From NCBI RefSeq assembly GCF_028657905.1, contig NZ_CP117782.1:3038001-3102000 (forward strand): a stretch of DNA of 64,000 nucleotides. Direction: 5' to 3'. The notes beneath the pieces are model-generated. The model was given only the letters and a program-made list of their open reading frames with translations, did not search any database and was not told the DNA's origin. Source of the stretch: Burkholderia sp. FERM BP-3421. Its GTDB lineage: Bacteria; Pseudomonadota; Gammaproteobacteria; Burkholderiales; Burkholderiaceae. The position numbers were made by a program, and so were the translations under genes. Of the stretch, positions 43,624 through 52,920 are shown piece by piece; position 1 is the stretch's first letter, and each line of letters starts with the position of its first letter.

Positions 43624-44406
43624 TCAGGGGGCGCCGCCGTAGATCAGCGACACCGAGCCGTCCCCGACCGGGTGGCCGAGCAGGTTCAGCAGCCCGGCGA
43701 GATTGTCGCGCTGCTCGGGCGTCGCGCTCGCGTTGCCGCGGAACGACGCCTGGTTCGGACCGAAGTCGCCGCGCCCGGTCAACGTCAGCGGCCCCTTGAG
43801 GGTCGCGAGATCGAGCGTCGAGGCCGCGCCCTGCGCCTGCAGCACCGCACGATAGTCGCCGAGCGGCTTCACGCGCGACACCCGCGAACTCATCCCGGTG
43901 ATCGTCACGGTCAGCTGGCCGAACGCGTCGTTGCCGATCAACCGCCAGTCGGTCCAGCCGATCCGCACGTCGCCCTGCAGGTCGAGCGTGTTGAACGGCG
44001 TGCCGAGCCCCGCGAGCAGCGACGCGGGCACCGCCATCGCACCCGCCGACAGCGTCGCGCCGCGCAGCGTCGCATCGAGCGTCACCGCGTCGGGCATCGC
44101 ATCGGTCTGCAGCATCCGCATCCGCACCCGGCCGCCGAACAGCGGCCAGAATTCGGTATGCCACTCGACCCGTCCCGGCAGCAGCGTCGACGCGCTGCGA
44201 TCCGCGCCGGGCGCGAGCAGCAGCGTCGCCGAGCCCTGCCACAGCGAGCCGGACGGATTGACGAGATTCACATGGCCGCCCGTCGCCCGCGCGAATTGCG
44301 GGGTGACCCAGGCGGCGGGCAACAGCGTGACGAGCGTGATCCCCATCGCGACCGCGCCGACGGCAAGCCACGGCAGCGCGGCCCGCACGCGTATCCGGCG
44401 GGTCAT
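43624..44406 (-). CDS. gspN: Type II secretion protein GspN
   Basis: A 260-residue protein with one N-terminal membrane helix (LPWLAVGAVAMGITLVTLLPAAWV) and a periplasmic domain (NLVNPSGSLWQGSATLLL, LQGDVRIGWTDWRLIGNDAFGQLTVTITGM) typical of GspN. Its precise role in the secretion machine is not established. It is the last gene of gspGHIJKLMN, 43 bases after gspM. Confidence 0.87.
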   Translation of the reverse strand: MTRRIRVRAALPWLAVGAVAMGITLVTLLPAAWVTPQFARATGGHVNLVNPSGSLWQGSATLLLAPGADRSASTLLPGRVEWHTEFWPLFGGRVRMRMLQTDAMPDAVTLDATLRGATLSAGAMAVPASLLAGLGTPFNTLDLQGDVRIGWTDWRLIGNDAFGQLTVTITGMSSRVSRVKPLGDYRAVLQAQGAASTLDLATLKGPLTLTGRGDFGPNQASFRGNASATPEQRDNLAGLLNLLGHPVGDGSVSLIYGGAP

Positions 44407-44449
44407 CGGCGCGATCGCGCCCGCCGCGCCCGGCGTTCGACCGTCGTGC

Positions 44450-44956
44450 TCACTTGGCCCCCGCCGGCTGCAGCACCGCGGTCAGGTCGACCTGGCCGTC
44501 CTCCTTGAGCGCGGTCGCGTGCGCCTCGACCACCTGCGCCTTGAACTGCCGGCGCACGTCGTCGAGCCACTGCGTCCACAGCGGGAACGCGGCGTTCTTC
44601 AGCTGGATCTGCACGCCGTTGCCCACCACCTGCACCTGCGCGCCCACGAAGCCGTGGTCGGACAGCGAGGCGGTCAGCGCATCCTTGAGCGCAAGGCCCG
44701 TCGGCGCGACGCCCTGCGCGGCCGCGACGAGCGGGCGCGCCTCGTTGGCCTGGGCCATCATCTGCGCGAGCTGCTGCTGCATCACCGGCAGCGCGCGGCG
44801 GATCTTGTCGCGGCCTTCCTGCGCGGGCGACCACAGCATGGAATAGGCGATCACGAGCGCGAGCACGCCGCCGCCCCAGCCGATCAGCTGCTTCTCGCGG
44901 TTCGTGCGTTCGTCCCAGAACTGGGTCAGGGTTTCGTTCAGCTCGGTCTTGTTCAT
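44450..44956 (-). CDS. gspM: Type II secretion inner-membrane protein GspM
   Basis: A 168-residue bitopic protein: a cytoplasmic tail with WDERTNREKQLIGWG, helix GVLALVIAYSMLW, a coiled segment, then a ferredoxin-like periplasmic domain (VQVVGNGVQIQLKNAAFPLWTQWLDDVRRQF). It stabilises GspL in the assembly platform. ATGA overlap with gspL shows translational coupling. Confidence 0.9.
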   Translation of the reverse strand: MNKTELNETLTQFWDERTNREKQLIGWGGGVLALVIAYSMLWSPAQEGRDKIRRALPVMQQQLAQMMAQANEARPLVAAAQGVAPTGLALKDALTASLSDHGFVGAQVQVVGNGVQIQLKNAAFPLWTQWLDDVRRQFKAQVVEAHATALKEDGQVDLTAVLQPAGAK

Positions 44957-46347
44957 GAGCGGCTCCGGATGGTCCACTTGCCCGTGCTGCTGTCGATCTC
45001 GCCCGTGAGACCGTTGCGCGCAAGCCGCTGGTTGAAATCGGGATCGACCTTGACCTCGGGCTTGAAGCCGACGTCGAGGCGACGGTCGTGATAGTCGAGC
45101 GAGGCGATGCCGTTCGCCGGCAGCGGCCCGAGCGAGCGGGCCACCCCGCTCGCGAGCGCGAGGAAGTCGTTCGGCGACAGCTCGCCCGCCGCGACCCGCA
45201 GCTGGTCGAGCTGGCGCGACATCTGCGCGGACGGATCGAGCACCGTCGTGGTCTTCGGGAAGGCGGACAGCAGCGTCTCGGTGATCTGCGCGGACAGCGC
45301 ATCGCGCTCGCGCGCGAGCCGCCACCAGTCGAGATTCATGCCGATCACCGCGACCACGAGCGTCAGCGCGGCGAGCCCGATGGGCAGCCGCAGCCGCCGC
45401 AGCGTCGCGCGGTCGAAGCGCCACGGCGTGACCTCGAACTCGAACTGGCACAGGTCGAACGATTCGTCGAGCGCCCGGCGCGCGAACGCATCGAACGGCA
45501 GCAGCGTCGCGCCCGGCAGCAGGCGCGCGTCGTCGCGCGGCTTGATCGACGCCAGCTGCGGCTCCGCGCCCGGTTCGCCCAGTTCGTACAGGTCGAACGG
45601 CAGCGGGCCCGCGAGCGCGGCGAGCGTCGCGCCCGCCGCCGGGGCCGGCGCGGCGAAGCCTTCGCCGAGCGGGCCGCGCGCGAGCGCGAGTTCGAGCCGC
45701 GGCGCGAGCGGCGCGGCCGGCACGTCGGTCGCTTCTTCCGCGAGCGACGGTGCGCTGGTCAGCGCGACGCCCAGCACCGCCGCGACGAACGGCGCATGCC
45801 GTTCGTCCGCACCGGCCGCCTCGGCGCCGTCCTCACCGTCGGCGAGGGCGGCGGCGGCATCCGCCGTCGCGAGCACGGCCACGTCATGCGGCGCCGTCAC
45901 CTCGCGCGGCAGCGGCAGGCAGCGGGTCGCGGGCACCGCGCGCACGTGGCGGTGACCCGCGCCCGCGAACGCGTCGATGACGAAGCGGAACCAGGTGCGG
46001 TCGATGACGGCCAGCACGCGGCGGCCGTCGGCGAGCGCGGCGGGGTCGAGCGCGATATGGCAGCCCTGCGGATCCTGGATCAGCTGATCCTCGATGATGT
46101 TCGGCAAGGCCTGCCGCAGCTTCGGGCCCTTCAGCGGCGGCACGCTGGCCGCGAGCATCAGCAGGTCGCGCGCGGCGACGACGAGCACCGTCGACGCGGC
46201 CTGCGGCAGCAGCGTGAACGCGGCGCGGCCCGCGCGCTGCAGGTGGCCGGCCTTGTCGACGAGCGCGAACGACAGCTCGGGCCATTGCCACTCCTGCAAG
46301 GACGCGGCCGGCTCGCGCGGCGGCAGTAAAACGATCAACGTGCTCAA
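44953..46347 (-). CDS. gspL: Type II secretion assembly protein GspL (TTG start)
   Basis: A 464-residue protein with an actin-like cytoplasmic domain in the first ~300 residues (LIVLLPPREPA, AAFTLLPQAASTVLVVAARDLLMLAASVPPL), a membrane helix (LPIGLAALTLVVAVIGMNL) and a periplasmic domain. It links the GspE ATPase to the inner-membrane platform. The start codon is TTG at 46347, supported by GGGAGAGGAG just upstream and by the family-typical N-terminus; no in-frame ATG lies close by. A linker around residues 150-200 is rich in Ala, Asp and Glu. Confidence 0.9.
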   Translation of the reverse strand: MSTLIVLLPPREPAASLQEWQWPELSFALVDKAGHLQRAGRAAFTLLPQAASTVLVVAARDLLMLAASVPPLKGPKLRQALPNIIEDQLIQDPQGCHIALDPAALADGRRVLAVIDRTWFRFVIDAFAGAGHRHVRAVPATRCLPLPREVTAPHDVAVLATADAAAALADGEDGAEAAGADERHAPFVAAVLGVALTSAPSLAEEATDVPAAPLAPRLELALARGPLGEGFAAPAPAAGATLAALAGPLPFDLYELGEPGAEPQLASIKPRDDARLLPGATLLPFDAFARRALDESFDLCQFEFEVTPWRFDRATLRRLRLPIGLAALTLVVAVIGMNLDWWRLARERDALSAQITETLLSAFPKTTTVLDPSAQMSRQLDQLRVAAGELSPNDFLALASGVARSLGPLPANGIASLDYHDRRLDVGFKPEVKVDPDFNQRLARNGLTGEIDSSTGKWTIRSRS

Positions 46348-46371
46348 GAGCTCCTCTCCCGAATGGCGTTG

Positions 46372-47496
46372 TTATAGCTGGTCGCGGATGCGCACGATGC
46401 GCGTCGTGTGCGTGGTCGGATCACGATACACGAGCGACGTGCGATCCACCTCCGCGCGATCGTGCTCGATGCGGCCCCGCACGATGAAATAACTGGTCGT
46501 GACGTCGATCTGGCTCGAATCGAGGTTCGCGTTCGGCGCGCCAGCGGCGCGCAGCGCGAGCTGCACGTCGCCGACGTTGCGGAAGAACACGGTCTCGCGG
46601 CGCGACACCAGCATCTGCGCGCTCGACACCGACAGGCCCGGCACCAGCGCCGCGATCACCTCGGCGGGCGCGGTGTTCAGGTTGACGGGCGTGGTCGTCG
46701 GCAGCACCGTGACGAACGGGCGCAGCCGCGCGACCATCTCGGGCGTGACGCCGTCGACGTCGAGCAGCGAATCGACGCTCGTCATCATCAGCGGGATCGC
46801 GCCGCGGTTGTCGTTGCTGTCGGACAGGCCCGGGTCGTCGCTGAAACTCTCGCTGCCGGTCGTGCCGCCGCCGTCCGGCATCACGATCGGCGCGCTCGTC
46901 GCGCCCGGCAGCGCCGCCGACTGGAAGCGCAGCGCCGACTGCGACAGCGCCTTGCGCATATGGCGCGCGACCGTCTTCGCGAGTTGCGAATCGAGCCCGA
47001 GCGAGGTCAGCAGCCGCTGGAACGTCTGCACCTGCAGCGCGTTCAACTGCAGCTTGCCGGGCGCGGGCGAGGTCACCAGGTTGCGCAGGTTGAACTTCGC
47101 CTGCGCATCCTCGATCGAGCCCGACAGATAGGTGTCCGTCGCATCCTGCGCGCCGGGCGCGCCGATCCGCCCGAGGAACTCGGACAGCTTGGTCTTCGCG
47201 ATCGGCACCGCCCAGATGCCGCCCAGGTAGGTGACGGTCGGCGACGTGTCGCCTTCCGAGCGCAGGATCATGCGGGTCCAGTCGAGCGCGCCGCGCGCGA
47301 CCCACTGCGCCTGCGCGATCAGCCGCTGGTTCTCGATGCGCCGCACCTGCACCTGCTGGCGCCACAGCATGCCCGACACCAGGATCGCGGCCAGCGCGAC
47401 CACGAGCAGCGCACTGATGATCGCAACGCCGCGCTGCGGTGCGATGACGGCGCGGCGCGCGGCGCGCTTGAAGGGGAAGGAAAGCGGGGCGCGCAT
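46372..47496 (-). CDS. gspK: Type II secretion minor pseudopilin GspK
   Basis: A 374-residue large minor pseudopilin. The prepilin-like start PQRGVAIISALLVVALAAILVSGMLW lacks Glu at position 5 (Ser instead), as is normal for GspK at the pilus tip. The large helical domain with TPVNLNTAPAEVIAALVPGL follows. It sits at the tip of the pseudopilus with GspI and GspJ. Confidence 0.92.
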   Translation of the reverse strand: MRAPLSFPFKRAARRAVIAPQRGVAIISALLVVALAAILVSGMLWRQQVQVRRIENQRLIAQAQWVARGALDWTRMILRSEGDTSPTVTYLGGIWAVPIAKTKLSEFLGRIGAPGAQDATDTYLSGSIEDAQAKFNLRNLVTSPAPGKLQLNALQVQTFQRLLTSLGLDSQLAKTVARHMRKALSQSALRFQSAALPGATSAPIVMPDGGGTTGSESFSDDPGLSDSNDNRGAIPLMMTSVDSLLDVDGVTPEMVARLRPFVTVLPTTTPVNLNTAPAEVIAALVPGLSVSSAQMLVSRRETVFFRNVGDVQLALRAAGAPNANLDSSQIDVTTSYFIVRGRIEHDRAEVDRTSLVYRDPTTHTTRIVRIRDQL

Positions 47497-47497
47497 G

Positions 47498-48172
47498 TCA
47501 CTCTCCGACCAGGAAGACGCGCGCGATCGGCGCCTTCAGCGAGGTCGCGCCGATGCTGACCTCGAGGCCCGTCACCGCGCGCGGCGGCGGCGCATTGCCG
47601 AGCATCGGCACCTTCAGCGCGTTGTTGTTCTGCGCGAGCGCATCGTCGGCGTCGGGCATGCTGGTGGTCCAGCCGACCCGCGGCACGTAGAGGCGCGCGG
47701 TGATCGCGCCGACGCCGCGCATCAGCGGCACCGCACTCCAGCCCTCGGTGCTGTCGCCGTGCAGCGCGCTGCGCAGGTCGCCGATCGTGCCGAGCGGCGG
47801 CGACGCATAGCGCACGACGCGCCCGCCCGAGATCCGGTAGCGCACCACCTGCAGGCGCGGCGCCGCGCCGGGCGGGTCGAGGTCGCGCACGATCTGCAGC
47901 GTGTCGCCCGCGACCCGGATCGCCGGTTCGCCGGCTTCGTCGTCGGTCGTGGCGCGGCGCGCATCGGTGCGCATCTGGTCGAACATCTGCGCGAACACGC
48001 GCTCGTCCTCCATCGCGCCCGCGACCTTGTCGCGACCGCGCATCACCTGGTCGAGCCCGCGCCAAGACAGGATCGCGACGACCGCGAGGATCGTGATCGC
48101 GATCATCATCTCGATCAGCGTGAAGCCGCGCACGCCGCGCGGCAGGTGTTCAGAGCGAGCGGCTGGTTTCAT
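47498..48172 (-). CDS. gspJ: Type II secretion minor pseudopilin GspJ
   Basis: A 224-residue pseudopilin with the cleavage motif GVRG|FTLIEMMIAITILAVVAILSWRG and Glu at position 5. The globular part contains RDLDPPGAAPRLQVVRYRI. It is a tip-complex subunit with GspI and GspK. Its first 23 bases overlap the end of gspI. Confidence 0.92.
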   Translation of the reverse strand: MKPAARSEHLPRGVRGFTLIEMMIAITILAVVAILSWRGLDQVMRGRDKVAGAMEDERVFAQMFDQMRTDARRATTDDEAGEPAIRVAGDTLQIVRDLDPPGAAPRLQVVRYRISGGRVVRYASPPLGTIGDLRSALHGDSTEGWSAVPLMRGVGAITARLYVPRVGWTTSMPDADDALAQNNNALKVPMLGNAPPPRAVTGLEVSIGATSLKAPIARVFLVGE

Positions 48173-48563
48173 TCGCCACCACCGTCACCATTTGGGCGAG
48201 CATGCCCTTGCGGCCGTTCATCGACACCGACACCTCGACGCGCCGGAACACCGGATTCGGCGTCGCGCTCACGCGCTGCGTGCAGGTGAGCGGCACGTTG
48301 CCCTGCGAGCAATCGAAGCTCTGCTCGCCGATCTCGGGCCAGGCATGCGCGAGCCGCAGCTGGGTCAGCGCGTTGTCGGCGCTCCAGCCCGCGAGCAGGC
48401 GCTCGTGCAGTTCCAAGGAATCGCTGGCCATGGTGCCGACCGCGCGGATCGATGCGGCGAGCGCGACCGCGATGATCGCGAGCGCGACCAGCACCTCGAT
48501 CATCGTGAAGCCGCCGACGCGGCGGCGGCCCGGCACGGCGGGCAGGCATCGGGCGCGCCGCAT
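48150..48563 (-). CDS. gspI: Type II secretion minor pseudopilin GspI
   Basis: A 137-residue pseudopilin with RRVGG|FTMIEVLVALAIIAVALAASIRA (Glu5 present) and the GspI-like middle segment WSADNALTQLRLAHAWPEIGEQSFDCSQGN. The start overlaps the gspH stop (TGATG). It nucleates the pseudopilus tip. Confidence 0.9.
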   Translation of the reverse strand: MRRARCLPAVPGRRRVGGFTMIEVLVALAIIAVALAASIRAVGTMASDSLELHERLLAGWSADNALTQLRLAHAWPEIGEQSFDCSQGNVPLTCTQRVSATPNPVFRRVEVSVSMNGRKGMLAQMVTVVANETSRSL

Positions 48564-49054
48564 CAGCGCACCTCGTACCGGCCGTTGCCGGTGCCGACGA
48601 TCGCGATGCTGCCGACCGACGAATAGAGCGTGACACGCACCGGCGTATCGATCGCCTCGGTGCCGAACACGACGCGCTCGGGCTGGGTGTCCGAGCCGGG
48701 ATAGTCGATCGCCGCGCCCGTCACGCCGCCGTCCCAGCCGCGCGGACGCAGCAGGTCGTCGCGCAGCGGACGCCAGCCGTCGGCCGTGCGCACGTCGAAG
48801 CGGAAGCCATGCTCGGTCGGCTGCCACGCGATCGGCCGCGCGCGCACCTGGGCCTCGTCGCCGGCGCTCTCGAACAGGAGCGCGAGCCGCTGCGCCTCCT
48901 CGCGCAGGTCGGTGCGCGGATTGCGCCGCATCGACAGCGAGGCGAGCGACACCAGCAGGCCCGCGATCACGAGCACGACCAGCATCTCGAGCAGCGTGAA
49001 GCCGCGCGCGCGGCCGCGCGCGCCGGGGAGGGAAGTCGTGCCGTATCCGTGCAT
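48563..49054 (-). CDS. gspH: Type II secretion minor pseudopilin GspH
   Basis: A 163-residue pseudopilin with RARG|FTLLEMLVVLVIAGLLVSLASLSM and Glu5. The body LREEAQRLALLFESAGDEAQVRARPIAWQ and GFRFDVRTADGWRPL is typical of GspH. It links the tip complex to the GspG shaft. The N-terminal leader is long (17 residues before the cleavage site). Confidence 0.92.
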   Translation of the reverse strand: MHGYGTTSLPGARGRARGFTLLEMLVVLVIAGLLVSLASLSMRRNPRTDLREEAQRLALLFESAGDEAQVRARPIAWQPTEHGFRFDVRTADGWRPLRDDLLRPRGWDGGVTGAAIDYPGSDTQPERVVFGTEAIDTPVRVTLYSSVGSIAIVGTGNGRYEVR

Positions 49055-49107
49055 GAAGGACTGGACGTATGAGTCGGGCGGGCGGGGCGGCGGACGCCGT
49101 CACGCGT

Positions 49108-49560
49108 TTATTGCCACGAGCCGATGTCGGAGTCGTTGCCTTCGCCGCCTTCCTTGCCGTCCGCGCCGTAGCTGAACACGTCGATCTCGCCGTGCACGCC
49201 CGGGTTCAGGTACTTGTACGCATTGCCCCACGGGTCGTTCGGCAGGCGCTCGAGGTAGCCGCCGTCCTTCCAGTTGTTCGGGATCGGATCGGTGCTCGGC
49301 TTCGCGATCAGCGCGCCGAGGCCCTGGTCCTGGCTCGGGTAGCGGCCGTTGTCGAGACGATACAGCTTGAGCGCCTGCATGATGGTGCCGATGTCCTGCT
49401 TGGCCGCGACCGCGCGCGCCTGGTCCGGACGGCTCATGATCTTCGGCACGATCAGCGCCGCGAGGATGCCGAGAATCGCCACCACCACCATGATCTCGAT
49501 CAGCGTGAAACCGCGTTGGCGGCGCGCGTGTTGCGAGCGGCGAGTGATCCACGTTTGCAT
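49108..49560 (-). CDS. gspG: Type II secretion major pseudopilin GspG
   Basis: A 150-residue major pseudopilin with RRQRG|FTLIEIMVVVAILGILAALIVPKIM. The conserved calcium-binding C-terminal region is seen in DPWGNAYKYLNPG and EIDVFSYGADGKEGGEGNDSDIGSW. It forms the shaft of the pseudopilus. AGAGG precedes the start at 49560. It heads the gspGHIJKLMN operon and is divergent from gspC. Confidence 0.95.
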   Translation of the reverse strand: MQTWITRRSQHARRQRGFTLIEIMVVVAILGILAALIVPKIMSRPDQARAVAAKQDIGTIMQALKLYRLDNGRYPSQDQGLGALIAKPSTDPIPNNWKDGGYLERLPNDPWGNAYKYLNPGVHGEIDVFSYGADGKEGGEGNDSDIGSWQ

Positions 49561-49722
49561 GACTGAAACCTCTTTTTTCAAATAAATAAATGACCGGTGA
49601 GCGAAAGTCGCGGGCCGCGCGCCGGATCATCCGCACGCCCGCGTGAAGCCGCATTGTAAGTCGCGTGCGGCTGGTGACTTCCACCCAACGCAAATTTCAC
49701 ATTCATCCGTACAATAGGGCGC

Positions 49723-50133
49723 ATGAACGCGCTCTCGATCCGGATCCTTTCCCTCGCCCTGTTTGCGGCGCTGTGCGCGACGGCCACTTATTGGACCGTC
49801 ACGCTATCCGCGCATCAGGCCCCGCTACCGGCCGCCGCCGCCCACGCGCCGCTGCGCACCGAGGAGGCCGCCGCGTTGTTCGGCGGCCAGCTCACGCGCA
49901 GCCCGATACAGGACATCCACCTGTTCGGCATCCTCGCGCTGCAGCGCGGCGCGGCCGCGATCATCGGCATCGGCGGCGACGCCCCGCGCGCCGTGTCGCT
50001 CGGCGCCGAGGTCGCGCAGGGCGCGAAGCTCGCCGAAGTCCGCGACCGCTCGGTGATCGTCGAACGCAACGGCGCCCGCTCCGAGATCTTCCTGCCCGCC
50101 AACACCCCGTCGCCCGCGATCTACGTGCGCTGA
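49723..50133 (+). CDS. gspC: Type II secretion protein GspC, short form
   Basis: A 136-residue GspC with an N-terminal membrane helix (ILSLALFAALCATATYWTVTL) and the homology-region domain (SPIQDIHLFGILALQRGAAAIIGIGGDAPRAVSLGAEVAQGAKLAEVRDRSVIVERNGARSEIFL). It lacks the C-terminal PDZ or coiled-coil domain found in many GspC proteins. It connects the inner-membrane platform to the GspD secretin. It stands alone on the plus strand between gspF and gspG, the usual Burkholderia arrangement. Confidence 0.88.
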   Translation: MNALSIRILSLALFAALCATATYWTVTLSAHQAPLPAAAAHAPLRTEEAAALFGGQLTRSPIQDIHLFGILALQRGAAAIIGIGGDAPRAVSLGAEVAQGAKLAEVRDRSVIVERNGARSEIFLPANTPSPAIYVR

Positions 50134-50183
50134 ATGCCGGCGCCGCCCCCTCGGCCGGGGCGGCTCCCTGTCGTCGTTCCCTG

Positions 50184-51401
50184 TTACTGCACCATGTTGT
50201 TCAGTTCGATGATCGGCAGCATCACCGCGAGCACGATCACGAGCACGATGCCGCCCATCGCGAGGATCAGGAGCGGTTCCAGCAGGCTCGTCAGGAACAT
50301 CGTGCGGCGCTCCAGCTCGCGCGCCTCGCCGTCGGCCGCGCGGTCGAGCATCGTCGTCACGTCGCCCGTCGCCTCGCCCGAGCGGATCAGGTGCACGAGC
50401 ACCGGCGGAAACGTCTTCACGTTGTTGAGCGCGCGCGACAGCGCCGAACCCTCGCGCACCCGCACGATCGCATCGTCGATGTTGACCCGCATCGCGCGGT
50501 TCGACAGCGTCTCGCCCGCCGCCTGCAGCGCGCGCAGGATCGGCACGCCGGCCGCGCTCAGGATCCCGAGCGTGCTCGCGAAGCGCACGGTGTTGTAGCC
50601 GCGCACCAGCTTGCCGAGCAGCGGCGCGGTGAGCAGCCAGCGGTCGAACGCGAGCCGCGGCCCGTCGCGCGACAGCGTCGCCTTCACGAGGTAGGCGACG
50701 AGCGCCACCGCGATCAGCATCGCCCACCACCAGTGACGCACGAAATCGGACAGCGCCATCATCACGATCGTGAGCATCGGCAATTGCTGCTTGGTGCTCG
50801 CGAACACGTTGACCACCTGCGGCACCACGTAGCTGAGCAGGAACGTGACGATGCCGAGCGCGATCAGCGTGACGATCGCGGGATAGGTGAACGCCAGCAC
50901 GATCTTCTGCTTGAGCGCGTTGCGCTGCTCGATGTAGTCGGCGAGCCGCGACAGCACCACGCCGAGCTTGCCGGTGTGCTCGCCCGCCGACACCAGCGCG
51001 CGGTAGATGTCCGGGAAATCGCGCGGATGTTCGGAGAGCGCGTTCGCGAGCGAATGGCCGCCCAGCACTTCGGCGCGGATCGCGGCCATCAGCTCGCGGA
51101 TGTAGTCGCGTTCGGCCTGCTCGGTCAGCACCGAGAGCGCCTCGTCGAGCGGCAGGCCGGCCGTCAGCAGGCTCGCGAGCTGACGGGTCAGGATCGCCTG
51201 TTCGCGCTGCGACAGCTTGCGGCCGAGCGCGAGACGCTGGCTGCGCTCGCCGCGCGTGCGGCTGGCCGCCGGCTCGACCACGAGCGGCGTGAGCCCCTGG
51301 GTGCGCAACTGGCCGCGCGCGGCGCGCGCGCTGTCGGCGTCGATCACGCCCTTCTGCGCGCGGCCCGCGGAATCGATCGCTTCGAAACGGAATGCCGGCA
51401 T
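50184..51401 (-). CDS. gspF: Type II secretion inner-membrane platform protein GspF
   Basis: A 405-residue protein with two repeated GspF domains and three membrane helices. Landmarks are ALGRKLSQREQAILTRQLASLLTAGLPLDEAL and FASTLGILSAAGVPILRALQAAGETLSN. It is the polytopic core of the assembly platform. Four bases separate it from the gspE stop. Confidence 0.95.
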   Translation of the reverse strand: MPAFRFEAIDSAGRAQKGVIDADSARAARGQLRTQGLTPLVVEPAASRTRGERSQRLALGRKLSQREQAILTRQLASLLTAGLPLDEALSVLTEQAERDYIRELMAAIRAEVLGGHSLANALSEHPRDFPDIYRALVSAGEHTGKLGVVLSRLADYIEQRNALKQKIVLAFTYPAIVTLIALGIVTFLLSYVVPQVVNVFASTKQQLPMLTIVMMALSDFVRHWWWAMLIAVALVAYLVKATLSRDGPRLAFDRWLLTAPLLGKLVRGYNTVRFASTLGILSAAGVPILRALQAAGETLSNRAMRVNIDDAIVRVREGSALSRALNNVKTFPPVLVHLIRSGEATGDVTTMLDRAADGEARELERRTMFLTSLLEPLLILAMGGIVLVIVLAVMLPIIELNNMVQ

Positions 51402-51405
51402 CGCG

Positions 51406-52920
51406 CTACGCGCCTCCCGTCACGCGCAGCACTTCCTCGAGCGAGGTCGCGCCCGCCGCGAGCCAGCGCTCGGCGTCGTCGCGCAGCGTGCGCATCCCGT
51501 TCGCGCGGCCGGCCGCGAGGATTTCCGAATCGGGCGCGTTGCGGTGAACCAGCGCGCGGATCGAATCGTCGATCACCAGCAGTTCGTAGACCCCGCGCCG
51601 GCCGGTATAGCCCGAATGGCTGCACCTGTCGCAGCCGACCGGATGCCAGACGACGCGCCCGTCCTCGTGACGCTCTTCCTTGCAGGCCGGGCACAGCTGC
51701 CGCACCAGGCGCTGCGCGAGCACGCCGAGCAGCGACGATGCGAGCAGGTAGGGCTCGACGCCCATGTCGGTCAGGCGGGTCACGGCCGACGACGCGTCGT
51801 TCGTGTGCAGCGTCGCGAGCACCAGGTGGCCCGTCAGCGACGCCTGCACGGCGATCTGCGCGGTTTCGAGGTCGCGGATTTCGCCGATCATGATCACGTC
51901 GGGATCCTGGCGCAGGATCGAGCGCAGCGCGCGCGCGAAGGTCATGCCGATCCGTTCGTTGACCTGGGTCTGGCCGATGCCGGCAAGGTCGTACTCGATC
52001 GGATCCTCGACCGTCATGATGTTGGTCGTGGTGGTTTCGAGCCGCGACATCGCCGCGTACAGCGTAGTCGTCTTGCCCGAGCCGGTCGGCCCCGTGACCA
52101 GCACGATGCCGTGCGGCTTGGAGATCTGCTGGTCGAATTCCACGAGCGTGTCGCGGCCCATCCCGAGCGCTTCGAGATTGAGGCGCTGCGCGTCCTTCTC
52201 GAGCAGACGCAGCACCGCGCGCTCGCCGTGCCCGGTCGGCAGCGTCGAGACCCGCACGTCGACCGGCCGGCCGCCGACCCGCAGCGTGATCCGGCCGTCC
52301 TGCGGCAGGCGCTTCTCGGCGATGTCGAGCTGCGCCATGATCTTGATCCGCGAGATCAGCGCGCCGTGCAGCGCCTTCTTCGGGCGCACCACGTCGCGCA
52401 GCGTGCCGTCGACCCGGAAGCGCACGACCGAGGCGTTCTCGAACGGCTCGATGTGGATGTCCGAGGCCTGCTCGCGCGCGGCCTGCGTGAGCAGCGCGTT
52501 GATCATGCGGATGATCGGCGCGTCGTCTTCCGATTCGAGCAGATCCTCGACCTCGGGAATGTCCTGCATCAGGCGCGACAGGTCGACCTCGCCCTCGACC
52601 TCGCCGACCACCTGCGCCGCGCTGCCGTCCTGGCGCGCGTACGCATGATTGATCGCGAGCGCGAGTTCGTCGGCAGGCAGGCGCTGCACCGACACCGCGC
52701 CGAAATTGCGCGCGACCTCGGCGAGCGCCGCGCCGCTCGTGCGTTCGCTGATCCACACCTCGAGCGTGTCCGCGTGCTGGTGCGCGATCAGGATCTGGCC
52801 GGCCTTGGCGAAGCCGTAGGGCAGCAGGCGCGCGGCCAGCGGCGAGGGCGCCGCGCGCTCGCCCGCCGGCCCGCCGGCGCCGCCGGACTGGCTGCCCATC
52901 GGGGCGGCGAGCGTCGGCAT
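51406..52920 (-). CDS. gspE: Type II secretion ATPase GspE
   Basis: A 504-residue hexameric ATPase. Walker A is GPTGSGKTTTLY, the Asp box is in TVEDPIEYDLAGIGQTQVN, Walker B is DPDVIMIGEIRD, and the zinc-binding tetracysteine motif is CPAC...CDRC. It drives pseudopilus assembly from the cytoplasm. The start ATG at 52920 overlaps the gspD stop (TGATG). Confidence 0.95.
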   Translation of the reverse strand: MPTLAAPMGSQSGGAGGPAGERAAPSPLAARLLPYGFAKAGQILIAHQHADTLEVWISERTSGAALAEVARNFGAVSVQRLPADELALAINHAYARQDGSAAQVVGEVEGEVDLSRLMQDIPEVEDLLESEDDAPIIRMINALLTQAAREQASDIHIEPFENASVVRFRVDGTLRDVVRPKKALHGALISRIKIMAQLDIAEKRLPQDGRITLRVGGRPVDVRVSTLPTGHGERAVLRLLEKDAQRLNLEALGMGRDTLVEFDQQISKPHGIVLVTGPTGSGKTTTLYAAMSRLETTTTNIMTVEDPIEYDLAGIGQTQVNERIGMTFARALRSILRQDPDVIMIGEIRDLETAQIAVQASLTGHLVLATLHTNDASSAVTRLTDMGVEPYLLASSLLGVLAQRLVRQLCPACKEERHEDGRVVWHPVGCDRCSHSGYTGRRGVYELLVIDDSIRALVHRNAPDSEILAAGRANGMRTLRDDAERWLAAGATSLEEVLRVTGGA

